From: Desulfobulbaceae bacterium
GTDB lineage: Bacteria > Desulfobacterota > Desulfobulbia > Desulfobulbales > Desulfobulbaceae
Assembly (NCBI GenBank): GCA_023544645.1
Contig: JAMJFO010000013.1
Location: 1 to 63,139 of the forward strand
Direction of reading: 5' to 3'
DNA: 63,139 bases
Positions 17,709 through 26,387 of the stretch are shown here, piece after piece (within the stretch, counting starts at the first letter, position 1; every line of letters begins with the position of its first letter). A program made the translations under genes and the position numbers. The notes under the pieces are model-generated. The model saw nothing but the letters and a program-made list of their open reading frames with translations, did not search any database and was not told the origin of the DNA.

Positions 17709-18491
17709 ATGCTGCCCCGAGATGTCAACCGGCGTTTAGGCAGGGCAATGCATACCTATGGTATGCTTGATGATGGTGACCGGATCCTGGTTGCGGTATC
17801 CGGCGGAGTGGATTCCCTGTTTCTGGCCTGGCTGCTGCAATTCTGGCAGCGTAAAGCGCCGATTTCCTATCATGTTCACGCCCTCCATATTGACATGGAA
17901 CCGGACGGAAGCGGAGCCGGTTCGGCAGCTCTCGCCATTGAAAAGCAGCTGCGCGGTATCAACATTCCCTGTACGATCATACCGGCGTTCCGGCAGCCGT
18001 CAAATCTTTCAAAGGGTGATCAGGATCTTTCTCCCGGGGAAGGGAAGGACATCTGTTATATCTGTGCCAGAAACCGGCGAAACCAGCTGTTTGAGCATGC
18101 CCGCCGGGAATCCTTTAACAAGATCGCCCTGGGCCACCACCGGGATGATATTATCGAGACGTTTTTTTTGAATATCTGTTTTGCCGGCAACATCAGCACA
18201 ATGGTCCCCCGTCAGGAGCTGTTCGATGGACGGCTTGCCCTTATCCGTCCCCTGGCATTTCTCGATAAGCACGAAATCATGCATCTTGCCGGTGAACTGA
18301 AGCTGGAGCCGGTGCGGACGAACTGTCCCTTGTCGGAGAAGACCAGGCGCATGGAGGTCAGGCACCTGCTGGATGACCTGTATAAGAAAATTCCAGGTGC
18401 CAAAATGCGTATTTTTTCCGCCTTGTCCAATGTCCGGCAAGACTACCTTCTCACCCCGCCAGGCAGTGAGCGTCGGGGGACCCAGGCCTAA
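17709..18491 (+). CDS. TtcA-like PP-loop ATPase, probable tRNA thiolation enzyme
   Basis: Adenylating enzyme of the TtcA/TilS superfamily; TtcA proteins make 2-thiocytidine at tRNA position 32 using an Fe-S cluster. The PP-loop SGGVDSLFLAWLL lies near residue 32. The TtcA-type cysteine pair is CYICARNRR and a third cysteine occurs in RTNCPLSEKTRR, which together could hold the cluster. ALGHHRDDIIETFFLN is the conserved HxxDD motif. At 260 residues it is slightly short for TtcA. It ends TAATG, coupling it to the DUF89 fragment, which in turn overlaps asnS. Substrate position is inferred. Confidence 0.82.
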   Translation: MLPRDVNRRLGRAMHTYGMLDDGDRILVAVSGGVDSLFLAWLLQFWQRKAPISYHVHALHIDMEPDGSGAGSAALAIEKQLRGINIPCTIIPAFRQPSNLSKGDQDLSPGEGKDICYICARNRRNQLFEHARRESFNKIALGHHRDDIIETFFLNICFAGNISTMVPRQELFDGRLALIRPLAFLDKHEIMHLAGELKLEPVRTNCPLSEKTRRMEVRHLLDDLYKKIPGAKMRIFSALSNVRQDYLLTPPGSERRGTQA

Positions 18492-18703
18492 TGCGGACAG
18501 ATCCTGAATGTGCTGCCTGTCTCTTGCGGCAGGCCCTGTCAACGGCACGGTTGAGCACAACGGACCCCGAGATCCTCCATCTGGTCGTCAAGGAGACGGT
18601 CCGTCTGCTGACCCGGCTGGACATGTCGGCTTCTCCTCCGGAAAATGCGGTTGCTGGATTAATTATGAAAAAGGAGGCGCGGAATGCTCAAGCCGCAGAT
18701 TAA
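18491..18703 (+). CDS. DUF89-type N-terminal fragment, 70 residues
   Basis: The short product starts MRTDPECAACLLRQALSTAR, a pattern of the N-terminal helical region of DUF89 (ARMT1-like) proteins, which are normally near 280 residues and metal-dependent phosphatases. The catalytic domain is absent. The frame is intact, its ATG overlaps the stop of the TtcA-like gene, and its 3' end overlaps asnS by 20 bases, with the AAGGAGG before asnS inside it. It may be a decayed gene kept only as a translational bridge to asnS, or a free-standing small domain. Family similarity is my recognition and was not tested. Confidence 0.55.
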   Translation: MRTDPECAACLLRQALSTARLSTTDPEILHLVVKETVRLLTRLDMSASPPENAVAGLIMKKEARNAQAAD

Positions 18704-20063
18704 GGCACTTCTTGAAAATCCTCCGGTCGGGGAGCTGGTTGATGCACGGGGATGGATCAAAACGCGGAGGGATTCCGGTTCTGTTTCATTCTTCGAGCTC
18801 AATGACGGGTCCTGCCTGGCCAGTCTCCAGGTTGTTGCCGAAAAGACCCTGGAAAATTTTGAGTCGGAGATACGGAAAATAACCACCGGCACCTCTGTTT
18901 ATATTCAAGGAAGACTGGTAGAATCACCGGCCAGGGGTCAGTCGGTGGAACTGGTGGCCCGGAAGATCGAAATCGTTGGTCCGGCGGATCCGGAAACCTA
19001 CCCGCTGCAGAAAAAACGGCACAGCTTTGAGTTCCTGCGAACCATCCCGCAGTTCCGTCCCCGCACCAATGCCCTGGCAGCGGTGACCAGGACGCGGAGT
19101 GTACTCAGTTTTGCGGTGCATCGTTTTTTTATGGAGCGCGGATTTTTCCATGTCCATACGCCCATCATCACCACCAGTGACTGTGAGGGCGCGGGGGAGA
19201 TGTTTCTCGTCACCACTCTTGAGCCCGGGCAGGTAAAGGATCAGGACGCGTTCGCGGAGGATTTTTTCGGCCGCCGTGCCGGTTTGACCGTCAGCGGTCA
19301 ACTTCAGGCTGAAATTTACGCCCAGGCCATGGGCAGGGTCTATACCTTCGGCCCGACCTTCCGGGCGGAAAATTCCAATACCAGCCGCCATCTGGCCGAG
19401 TTCTGGATGGTGGAGCCGGAAATGGCTTTCTGTGACCTCCGGGATGATATGGATCTGGCAGAGGAGTGTATCACCGTCCTGATAAATAATGTCCTGGCAG
19501 AGTGTGAACCGGAGCTTGATCTGTTCAACCGCTTTGTCGCCAAGGGGCTGGTGGACCGGCTCACCGAAATTGTCGCGCGACCCTTCAGCCGCCTGTCCTA
19601 CACCGATGCGGTGGATGCGCTGCTGCAATCCGGCCGGAAATTCGAATACCCGGTGCAATGGGGTATTGATCTCCAGTCAGAGCATGAGCGTTTTCTCTGT
19701 GAAGAGATCATTGGCGGCCCGGTTATCGTCTATGATTACCCGGCAGAGATAAAACCGTTCTATATGAGGATGAATGATGACGGGAGAACAGTTGCGGCAA
19801 TGGATATCCTGGTGCCCGGTATCGGCGAACTGGTGGGCGGGAGCCAGCGTGAGGAAAGGTATGACAAGCTGACGCAGCGTATGGATAAAGCGGGTTTAAG
19901 CAGGGAAGAATACGGCTGGTATCTTGACCTGCGCCGGTACGGTTCTACGCCCCATGCCGGGTTTGGCCTGGGTTTTGAACGTATGGTCCAGCTGGTGACC
20001 GGCATGCAGAACATCCGGGAGGTGATTCCTTTTCCGAGAACCCCTGGATCCGCCCCATGCTAG
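18684..20063 (+). CDS. asnS: Asparaginyl-tRNA synthetase
   Basis: Class IIb synthetase that charges tRNA-Asn. An N-terminal OB fold (VDARGWIKTRRDSGSVSFFELNDG) binds the anticodon. The catalytic domain follows with FLRTIPQFRPRTN, motif 2 GPTFRAENSNTSRHLAEFWMVEPE split over its usual loop, and motif 3 GFGLGFERMVQLVTG near the C-terminus. The end FPRTPGSAPC replaces the more common final NAEF. ATG 18684 has AAGGAGG well placed upstream inside the DUF89 fragment. Its stop codon is the first base-pair region of a long hairpin before hflX. Its presence suggests direct asparaginylation rather than only the amidotransferase route. Confidence 0.95.
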   Translation: MLKPQIKALLENPPVGELVDARGWIKTRRDSGSVSFFELNDGSCLASLQVVAEKTLENFESEIRKITTGTSVYIQGRLVESPARGQSVELVARKIEIVGPADPETYPLQKKRHSFEFLRTIPQFRPRTNALAAVTRTRSVLSFAVHRFFMERGFFHVHTPIITTSDCEGAGEMFLVTTLEPGQVKDQDAFAEDFFGRRAGLTVSGQLQAEIYAQAMGRVYTFGPTFRAENSNTSRHLAEFWMVEPEMAFCDLRDDMDLAEECITVLINNVLAECEPELDLFNRFVAKGLVDRLTEIVARPFSRLSYTDAVDALLQSGRKFEYPVQWGIDLQSEHERFLCEEIIGGPVIVYDYPAEIKPFYMRMNDDGRTVAAMDILVPGIGELVGGSQREERYDKLTQRMDKAGLSREEYGWYLDLRRYGSTPHAGFGLGFERMVQLVTGMQNIREVIPFPRTPGSAPC

Positions 20064-20115
20064 CCCGCATTTTTCACAAGGCTTCTCGCGACAACCCTTG
20101 TGAGAAATGCGGGCT
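20062..20115 (+). promoter_or_regulatory. Long hairpin between asnS and hflX
   Basis: Two 20-base arms (20062-20081 and 20096-20115) are reverse complements except for one G-T wobble, around a 14-base loop. The stem starts at the asnS stop codon and ends about 14 bases before the hflX ribosome site. There is no T run, so it is not a standard terminator; it may protect the asnS end or tune hflX translation. Confidence 0.6.
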
Positions 20116-20137
20116 GATCCCCTCATAAGGAGGAAGT

Positions 20138-21775
20138 ATTACCACTGTTACCGGAAATATTGCCGGGCTCAAGACCAGACAGATCAAGGATCTGGAGCGG
20201 CTGGCCAGGAAACGGGTGGACCCTGATGACATTATCGGCAGGGATCTGGCCCGTTCGCTGTGCTCCCTGTCTTCCGCCATGAATCGCCAGGTCGGCCTGC
20301 TGATCCACCGTTCAGGCAGCGTGGAGAGTGTTATTGTCGGCGATCATGACCGGATAACCATTCCGCCGCTTTCAATGATCCGTACAGCAGGCGGGCGTTT
20401 GCGCGGGCTGCGCTGTGTCCATACCTGTTTCCGCCGGACCGGGCTCAACGAGGAAGACCTCATGGATATGGTCTGTCTGCGTCTTGACATGATGTCCGTG
20501 CTGACCATGCAAGGGGAGCTGCCGGAACTTCTCCATACCGCCTACCTTGTTCCGGAACCTGTGGACGGCAAGGACTGGGCAATGCTCGAAAGTGTCCATC
20601 CGGCACAGCAGACGGTATCCTGTCTTTCTTTTATCGAGGCCCTGGAGGACGAGTTCGTCAGAAACCGGCCTGTCCGGGAGGTCGACAAGGGTATCGATCG
20701 GGCTCTCCTGATCAGTGTGACCACCGGAAGTGTCCGGGAGGCGGAGGCTTCCCTGGATGAACTGGCCGAACTGGCCAAGTCGGCAAAGGTCATGGTTCTG
20801 GACCGGGTCGTGCAGCGGCGGAAAGCCATTCATCCCCGCTTCATTCTTGGTCGGGGGAAGCTGATGGAGATCATGCTGCGCAGTCTCCGTCTTGGCGCCA
20901 ACCTGCTGATTTTTGATCAGGAGCTGAGTCCTTCCCAAATTCGCTCGGTGACGGAACATACGGATCTGCGGGTAATTGACCGGACGCAATTGATTCTCGA
21001 TATTTTTGCCGGCAGGGCCCTGTCACGGGAGGGCAAACTGCAGATTGAAATGGCCCAGCTCAAGTACATGCTCCCCCGTCTTTCAACCCGGGACGATGCC
21101 CTGTCACGCCTTACCGGCGGCATCGGAGCCAGGGGACCGGGTGAAACCCGGCTGGAAATCGACCGGCGGCGGATCAACGACCGGATCACCAGGCTGGCCC
21201 GGGAATTGAAGACCGTGGGGAAAGAGCGCTATTATCGAAGGTCAAGGCGGCGCAAGAAAGATGTGCCGGTTATTTCACTGGTCGGGTATACCAATGCCGG
21301 CAAATCGACCCTGCTCAACACCCTGACGCAGAGCACCATCAAGGCGGAAGATCTGCTTTTCGCCACCCTGGACCCGACAAGCCGCAGGCTGCGTTTCCCC
21401 CGGGACATGGAGGTTATCATCACCGATACGGTGGGTTTTATCCGCCATCTTCCAGCCGAATTGCTGAAGGCCTTTGAATCAACACTGGAGGAGCTGCACG
21501 AGGCGGATCTGCTGGTCCATGTCATTGATGTGTCAAATCCATCATGGCAGGAGCAGATGGAAGTGGTTGAATCACTGCTTCGTGACCTGGAGCTTGATTC
21601 GATCCCCTGCCTGCGCGTGTTTAATAAGGTTGACCTGCTGGATGGATCGACTGTTCCCGGCATGTCCCGTTTTGACGGCATAGCCATAAGCGCGCTGGAC
21701 GAAAGAAGTTTGGCGCCGTTTCTGGAAGAGGCGCAGTCGAGACTGCAGGCGGTTGTGGGCAGGAACGGGTTTTGA
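20138..21775 (+). CDS. hflX: GTPase HflX, apparent AUU start
   Basis: HflX is a ribosome-associated GTPase that splits stalled or stressed 70S ribosomes. The P-loop is GYTNAGKSTLLN near residue 383, with DTVGFIRHLP (G3) and NKVDLL (G4). The HflX-specific domain has IDRTQLILDIFAGRA and SRLTGGIGARGPGETRLE. The deltaproteobacterial N-terminal extension is present (VTGNIAGLKTRQIKDLERLARKRV split here as VTGNIAGLK and QIKDLERLARKR). No ATG, GTG or TTG precedes these residues in frame, an in-frame TAA lies at 20126, and AAGGAGG sits four bases before ATT 20138. GTG 20216 would delete 26 conserved residues. I therefore call AUU as the start. Confidence 0.85.
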   Translation: MTTVTGNIAGLKTRQIKDLERLARKRVDPDDIIGRDLARSLCSLSSAMNRQVGLLIHRSGSVESVIVGDHDRITIPPLSMIRTAGGRLRGLRCVHTCFRRTGLNEEDLMDMVCLRLDMMSVLTMQGELPELLHTAYLVPEPVDGKDWAMLESVHPAQQTVSCLSFIEALEDEFVRNRPVREVDKGIDRALLISVTTGSVREAEASLDELAELAKSAKVMVLDRVVQRRKAIHPRFILGRGKLMEIMLRSLRLGANLLIFDQELSPSQIRSVTEHTDLRVIDRTQLILDIFAGRALSREGKLQIEMAQLKYMLPRLSTRDDALSRLTGGIGARGPGETRLEIDRRRINDRITRLARELKTVGKERYYRRSRRRKKDVPVISLVGYTNAGKSTLLNTLTQSTIKAEDLLFATLDPTSRRLRFPRDMEVIITDTVGFIRHLPAELLKAFESTLEELHEADLLVHVIDVSNPSWQEQMEVVESLLRDLELDSIPCLRVFNKVDLLDGSTVPGMSRFDGIAISALDERSLAPFLEEAQSRLQAVVGRNGF

Positions 21776-21870
21776 TGGTCCGGGGCTGGAGAAAAGCGGC
21801 GGGGGAGTATTCGTCAATACCTACGGGGTAGAGCAGCCGCTCATTGCGTTTTTGGCAACATGTAGAGCAG

Positions 21871-22341
21871 TTACCCTTTGAGATAAAAGCCCAGCTCTTT
21901 TTCATAGGCCTGGGTGGAGCTGAAGCGGCATCCGACAAAGTTGTCGTTGACCGACTGAACAACGACCTCTTTTTTCAAAGCGGTTTTACGTTTGTCATCC
22001 AGCTGGAAGGACACCAGCAGGCGGTGGCCTTTTTCAATGGTATTCATACCGGAAACAGTGAAGCCTAGACCGCCGTGGGAGATGTCTTTGATATGGATTA
22101 TCCCGCCGCCGTGCCCGGCTGGTTTCAATGTTTTGTATGTTCCCGGAATATCGGTTGTTTTGCGGTAAAATCGCCTGAAGTCAAGATGGACCCTGAAAAC
22201 CGTGTTGCATTGGCAGCGCACCTTGAGGTAGTGGGTTTTGTTTTTGAAGGACGCCACAGAGATGGTTTTCGGCATTTTGCAGGCAGGGCAGACAATGGTG
22301 GCGGTATCATCTTCCCGGACAAATGTTTTTACTGTTTCCAT
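21871..22341 (-). CDS. PilZ-domain protein with N-terminal zinc-type motif
   Basis: A 156-residue probable c-di-GMP receptor. The N-terminus carries CPACKMPK and later CQCN, a small zinc-ribbon-like part. The PilZ part has FRRFYRKTT for the arginine motif and KDISHGGLGF for the second ligand motif, then beta strands ending FVGCRF. Targets are unknown. It starts five bases after the tiny zinc-ribbon gene and follows pyrE, so the three are probably one operon. Confidence 0.8.
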   Translation of the reverse strand: METVKTFVREDDTATIVCPACKMPKTISVASFKNKTHYLKVRCQCNTVFRVHLDFRRFYRKTTDIPGTYKTLKPAGHGGGIIHIKDISHGGLGFTVSGMNTIEKGHRLLVSFQLDDKRKTALKKEVVVQSVNDNFVGCRFSSTQAYEKELGFYLKG

Positions 22342-22345
22342 GGCA

Positions 22346-22516
22346 TCAGTCGTAAATAATAGCTGTGTAGTTGCTTAGTTCAGCTTCTGTTTCGCTGTCA
22401 AGCCTGGATGCCACTTCATGAACCTGAAATTCCTGGAGGCAGCCCCGGCATTTGAGCCGCACCTGGCTGCAACGTCTGACAACTTCGAGTTTGTCGCCGC
22501 ATTTTTCACATTTCAT
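22346..22516 (-). CDS. Small zinc-ribbon protein, 56 residues
   Basis: A small frame between pyrE and the PilZ gene encodes MKCEKCGDKLEVVRRC at its start and a second pair CRGC, giving a CxxC...CxxC zinc ribbon, followed by an acidic tail ending YTAIIYD. It starts 16 bp after the pyrE stop and ends four bases before the PilZ gene. Its N-terminal partner motif resembles that of the adjacent PilZ protein. Function unknown; a real gene is supported by tight packing and the four well-spaced cysteines. Confidence 0.75.
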   Translation of the reverse strand: MKCEKCGDKLEVVRRCSQVRLKCRGCLQEFQVHEVASRLDSETEAELSNYTAIIYD

Positions 22517-22532
22517 AACTTTGTCGGCCGGT

Positions 22533-23084
22533 TCAGTTCACCAGTTGTTCACGGGTAAAGATCGAAACCAGGGGGTATCCGTGGGCAGCCAGAGTATCCG
22601 CGCCTCCTTCCTGGCGGTCGACAATGGTCGCGACCAGGCCGACCCGGAACCCCTCGCTTTCCACTCTTTCTATTACCTTGACCAGCGTGCCCCCGGTTGT
22701 GACGACGTCTTCAACCACCGCAACCAGGGCGCCGGGAGTCAGGTTGTTTTTTCCTTCAATGTAGTTGTCGGTGCCATGGCCCTTGGACTCCTTGCGCACG
22801 ATAAAGGCCGGTATGGGATCGCCTTCCAGGTGGCTGACAATGGAAACAGCCGTTACCAGGGGGTCGGCTCCCAGGGTCATGCCTCCAACGCCGCTTATTT
22901 TTTCATGATGTTCCTTGATCAGGCCGTACAGGAGCCGTCCGCAAAGGTAGGCCCCTTCGGCGGATAAAGTGGTCTGCTTGCCGTCCACGTAAAAATCGGA
23001 GGTCTTGCCGGAGGTCAGCGTAAAGGTTCCTTCTCGGTAAGATTTATTGAGCAGCAACTCTTTGAGTCGTAATTTTTCGTCCAT
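22533..23084 (-). CDS. pyrE: Orotate phosphoribosyltransferase
   Basis: PyrE joins orotate to PRPP to form OMP in pyrimidine synthesis. The PRPP-binding motif VAVVEDVVTTGGT lies near residue 115 and the loop KESKGHGTDNYIEG is the flexible catalytic loop region. The body is full length. The frame opens at 23117; starts at 23096 (MDLHMDEK) and 23084 (MDEKLRL) are both possible, and I use 23084. It leads an operon with the zinc-ribbon and PilZ genes, an unusual pairing of nucleotide synthesis and c-di-GMP sensing. Confidence 0.93.
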   Translation of the reverse strand: MDEKLRLKELLLNKSYREGTFTLTSGKTSDFYVDGKQTTLSAEGAYLCGRLLYGLIKEHHEKISGVGGMTLGADPLVTAVSIVSHLEGDPIPAFIVRKESKGHGTDNYIEGKNNLTPGALVAVVEDVVTTGGTLVKVIERVESEGFRVGLVATIVDRQEGGADTLAAHGYPLVSIFTREQLVN

Positions 23085-23271
23085 GTGCAAATCCATAAGT
23101 TGAAGTCTTTTTCTCAAGATACATGCTTTTTAGTTGAGATAAAAGTGATTTCTGTCATACTCCCGGCAGCCGGTTTTCTATGTTATTCTATAACGTGTTG
23201 TGCTACCATAATAAATACTGCATTATGTAAAATAAGCATTGAAATTACTGGTACGTGTTGAGGGAATATAA

Positions 23272-25110
23272 ATGTGTGGAATTGTGGGGTATACAGGATC
23301 GAGGCGAGTGGTGCCCATCCTGCTGGAGGGACTGCGGCGGCTTGAATACCGCGGATATGATTCGGCCGGACTGGTTTATTTTTATGAAAACAGGCTGGTA
23401 AAGTACCGGGCCCAGGGAAAACTGGATAATCTCGCCGCTGTTGTCGATGAACATATCGGAGTATCGAGTTTCTGCGGACTCGGGCATACCCGCTGGGCAA
23501 CCCATGGCGCGCCCACCGAGAACAATGCCCATCCGCACAGCGACTGCAGCGGAGAGCTGGTCGTGGTCCATAACGGCATCATTGAAAATTATGGGGCCCT
23601 CCGAAAAGAGCTGCAGGAAGAGGGGCATCGCTTTTCCTCGGACACGGACACCGAGGTCCTGGCACACCTCATCGAGGAGTATCTGGAGGGAGATCTGCCG
23701 GCAGCCGTGCGCAAAGCTCTGAGCCGGGTGGAAGGTTCGTATGCCATCGGGGTGCTCTGGGCAAAGGAGCCGCAAACCATTGTGGCTGCTCGTAATCACA
23801 GTCCTCTGGTCATCGGAGTTGATGACGGCGCCAGTTTCATTGCCTCCGACATTCCGGCGCTGCTGCCCTACACCCGCAAAGTCGTTTTCCTCGATGATCT
23901 GGAAATGGCGGTCCTGCGTCCGGATGCAATCGATTTTCAGAGCATTGACGATGGGGCCTTCCTTGACAAGGAGGTCGTCACCATCGACTGGAGCGCTTCC
24001 ATGTCGGAGAAATCCGGCTACAAGCATTTCATGCTCAAGGAAATATTCGAACAGCCCGAGGCGATCATCAATACGGTGAGCGGGAGGATCACCCCGGACA
24101 CAGGGGAAATAGATCTTCCTGAAATACGTTTGTCCGATTCCGAACTGCAGGCAATTGAACGCATTGCCATTGTCGCCTGCGGCACATCCTGGCATGCGGC
24201 CCTGGTTGCCAAGTACTGGATCGAGAAATGGGTGGGCATCCCGGTGGAGGTCGATATCGCTTCGGAGTTCCGCTACCGGCGGCTGCTGCTCAATGACCGG
24301 GTTCTGACCATTGCCATCTCACAGTCGGGCGAAACCGCGGATACCCTGGCCGGGATCCGTCGGGCGGCCGAACTCGGCTCCAGGATCATTACCATCTGTA
24401 ACGTGGTGGGCTCGACCATGACCAGGGAGGCGGACGGCGTTATCTATACCCATGCCGGCCCGGAGATCGGCGTGGCCTCCACCAAGGCCTTCACCAGCCA
24501 GCTGGCCGCTCTGTTTCTGCTGACCTTGTATCTCGCCAGGGTTCGCGGCGCCGCCGAGGCGCAACAGATCAAGGAACTGGGCCAGGCCCTGGTCGGCATT
24601 GCCGAGATAATAGAAACCGAACTGCCGCGGATCCAGCAGGAGCTGCGTGAATTGATCGAGCGCTACTACGATAGCCGCGACTTTCTTTTTGTCGGCCGCG
24701 GCCACAACTTTCCCATTGCCCTGGAGGGCGCCCTCAAACTCAAGGAAATATCTTATATCCATGCAGAAGGGTATGCGGCCGGGGAGCTGAAACATGGTCC
24801 CATCGCCCTTATTGACAAGGATATGCCTGTGCTGGCCATGGTCCCCCGGGATTCGGTTTACCAGAAAACCATATCCAATGTGGAGGAGATCAAGGCCCGG
24901 CAGGGAAGGTTGCTGCTGATCGGCACCCAGGGGGATGAGCACCTGGCAACCCTGACTGGGGATATCCTCTATCTGCCCCAGGTTCATGAAGATTTGAATC
25001 CCCTGCTGTATACCATTCCCGCTCAGCTTCTTGCCTATGAAATCGCCAACCGGCGCGGCTGTGATGTTGACCAGCCGAGAAACCTGGCCAAAAGCGTGAC
25101 CGTTGAGTAG
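23272..25110 (+). CDS. glmS: Glutamine-fructose-6-phosphate aminotransferase
   Basis: GlmS makes glucosamine 6-phosphate from fructose 6-phosphate and glutamine, the entry to peptidoglycan and lipid A sugars. The N-terminal glutaminase domain begins MCGIVGYTGSR with the nucleophile Cys2 after Met removal, and TRWATHG follows. Two SIS domains hold ISQSGETADTLAGIR and the C-terminus ends PRNLAKSVTVE. At 612 residues it is full length. Its neighbours (NamZ and lipid A genes) fit a cell-envelope theme. No glmS ribozyme is apparent in its leader. Confidence 0.97.
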   Translation: MCGIVGYTGSRRVVPILLEGLRRLEYRGYDSAGLVYFYENRLVKYRAQGKLDNLAAVVDEHIGVSSFCGLGHTRWATHGAPTENNAHPHSDCSGELVVVHNGIIENYGALRKELQEEGHRFSSDTDTEVLAHLIEEYLEGDLPAAVRKALSRVEGSYAIGVLWAKEPQTIVAARNHSPLVIGVDDGASFIASDIPALLPYTRKVVFLDDLEMAVLRPDAIDFQSIDDGAFLDKEVVTIDWSASMSEKSGYKHFMLKEIFEQPEAIINTVSGRITPDTGEIDLPEIRLSDSELQAIERIAIVACGTSWHAALVAKYWIEKWVGIPVEVDIASEFRYRRLLLNDRVLTIAISQSGETADTLAGIRRAAELGSRIITICNVVGSTMTREADGVIYTHAGPEIGVASTKAFTSQLAALFLLTLYLARVRGAAEAQQIKELGQALVGIAEIIETELPRIQQELRELIERYYDSRDFLFVGRGHNFPIALEGALKLKEISYIHAEGYAAGELKHGPIALIDKDMPVLAMVPRDSVYQKTISNVEEIKARQGRLLLIGTQGDEHLATLTGDILYLPQVHEDLNPLLYTIPAQLLAYEIANRRGCDVDQPRNLAKSVTVE

Positions 25111-25120
25111 GAGGATTTTC

Positions 25121-25159
25121 ATGGTTAATTTCCGTCATTTCTTTAGCCGGACCCGTTGA
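25121..25159 (+). CDS. Possible 12-residue leader peptide before namZ
   Basis: ATG 25121, ten bases after a good AGGAGG, opens a 12-codon frame (MVNFRHFFSRTR) whose TGA overlaps the namZ ATG as TGATG. namZ has no site of its own, so this leader may deliver ribosomes by coupling. It could instead be the old namZ N-terminus after a frameshift. Confidence 0.45.
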   Translation: MVNFRHFFSRTR

Positions 25160-26334
25160 TGATCGGTGTTGGCATTGAACAGCTGCGCGCCTCTCCTCCC
25201 GCGAGCCTCAAGGGCAGAAATCTCGCCCTGTTGAGCAACCAGGCGTCCACCGACCGGAATTTCCTGCACAGCCGCGAGATAATTGAGCAGGTTTTTCCCG
25301 GCCGGCTCAGGTGCCTTTTTTCCCCGCAGCATGGTTTTTTCAGCGAAAAACAGGACAACATGGTCGAATCGGATCACATGCGCGATCCGGTTTCCGGTCT
25401 GCCGGTGTATTCACTCTATGCGGAGAAACGGGTGCCCGATCCCCGGATGTTTGATGATTTTGAGGTGCTCCTTGTTGATCTCATCGATGTCGGCACCCGG
25501 GTCTATACATTTATCTGGACGGTTGTCCATTGTCTGCAGATCGCAGCCCGGACCGGCAGAAAAGTGGTGATCCTGGACCGGCCCAACCCCATTGGCGGCC
25601 ACCTGGTGGAAGGCAATCTGCTGAAAAAGGAATGGGCCTCCTTTGTAGGTTTGTATGCCATTCCCATGCGCCACGGATTGACCTTGGGGGAGCTTGCCCT
25701 GCTCTGCAACCGCGAGATGGGCATCAACGCCGAACTGGAGGTTATCGCGGCCCCGGGATGGAAGCGCAATATGTTCGTCGATGAATCGGTGTTCCCCTGG
25801 GTTTTTCCTTCTCCCAATATGCCGACCTTTGCCACTGCGCTGGTTTATCCCGGGCAGGTGATCTGGGAGGGGACCAATGTCTCCGAAGGGCGCGGCACAA
25901 CGCTGCCCTTTGTGCTCTGCGGCGCGCCATATATCCGTCACCGGGAAGTCCGGAAATATCTTGATCAGACCCCGCTGCCCGGATGCGTGCTGCGGCCGCT
26001 GGTCTTTGAGCCGACTTCGGGGAAATGGCATAATCAGGCATGCAACGGTTTCCAGATCCATGTCACCGATCCGCAGAGATTCAGGCCGTACCGGACAAGT
26101 CTGGTCCTCCTCCAGGCCCTGATGAGCCTGTATCCGGATCGGTTTGCCTACAAGGAGCCGCCCTATGAATATGAGTTCGACCGTCTGCCCATGGACCTGA
26201 TCCTGGGGGACCGGCAGGTGCGCCATGCCCTTGAGCAAGGGGTTGATGTCCTGGAACTTGAGCGTTCCTGGGAGGATGAAATCAACGGTTTTCGTGAACT
26301 CTGCCGTTCTGTTTTTCTTTACGATGAGATGTGA
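25159..26334 (+). CDS. namZ: DUF1343 family exo-beta-N-acetylmuramidase (NamZ-like)
   Basis: DUF1343 proteins include NamZ, which releases terminal N-acetylmuramic acid from peptidoglycan fragments during wall recycling. Family signatures visible here are LALLSNQAS, LFSPQHGFF, LVDLIDVGTRVYTFIWT and ILDRPNPIGG, followed by MRHGLTLGEL and SPNMPT. The 391-residue length is typical. No signal peptide is seen, suggesting a cytoplasmic form. Start ATG 25159 overlaps the stop of a 12-codon leader frame. It follows glmS by about 50 bp, linking amino sugar recycling and synthesis. Confidence 0.85.
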   Translation: MIGVGIEQLRASPPASLKGRNLALLSNQASTDRNFLHSREIIEQVFPGRLRCLFSPQHGFFSEKQDNMVESDHMRDPVSGLPVYSLYAEKRVPDPRMFDDFEVLLVDLIDVGTRVYTFIWTVVHCLQIAARTGRKVVILDRPNPIGGHLVEGNLLKKEWASFVGLYAIPMRHGLTLGELALLCNREMGINAELEVIAAPGWKRNMFVDESVFPWVFPSPNMPTFATALVYPGQVIWEGTNVSEGRGTTLPFVLCGAPYIRHREVRKYLDQTPLPGCVLRPLVFEPTSGKWHNQACNGFQIHVTDPQRFRPYRTSLVLLQALMSLYPDRFAYKEPPYEYEFDRLPMDLILGDRQVRHALEQGVDVLELERSWEDEINGFRELCRSVFLYDEM

Positions 26335-26387
26335 ATACGCTATGGTCCCTGAGCTTGAATGAACTACCTGAAAACTGAAAAGAAATT

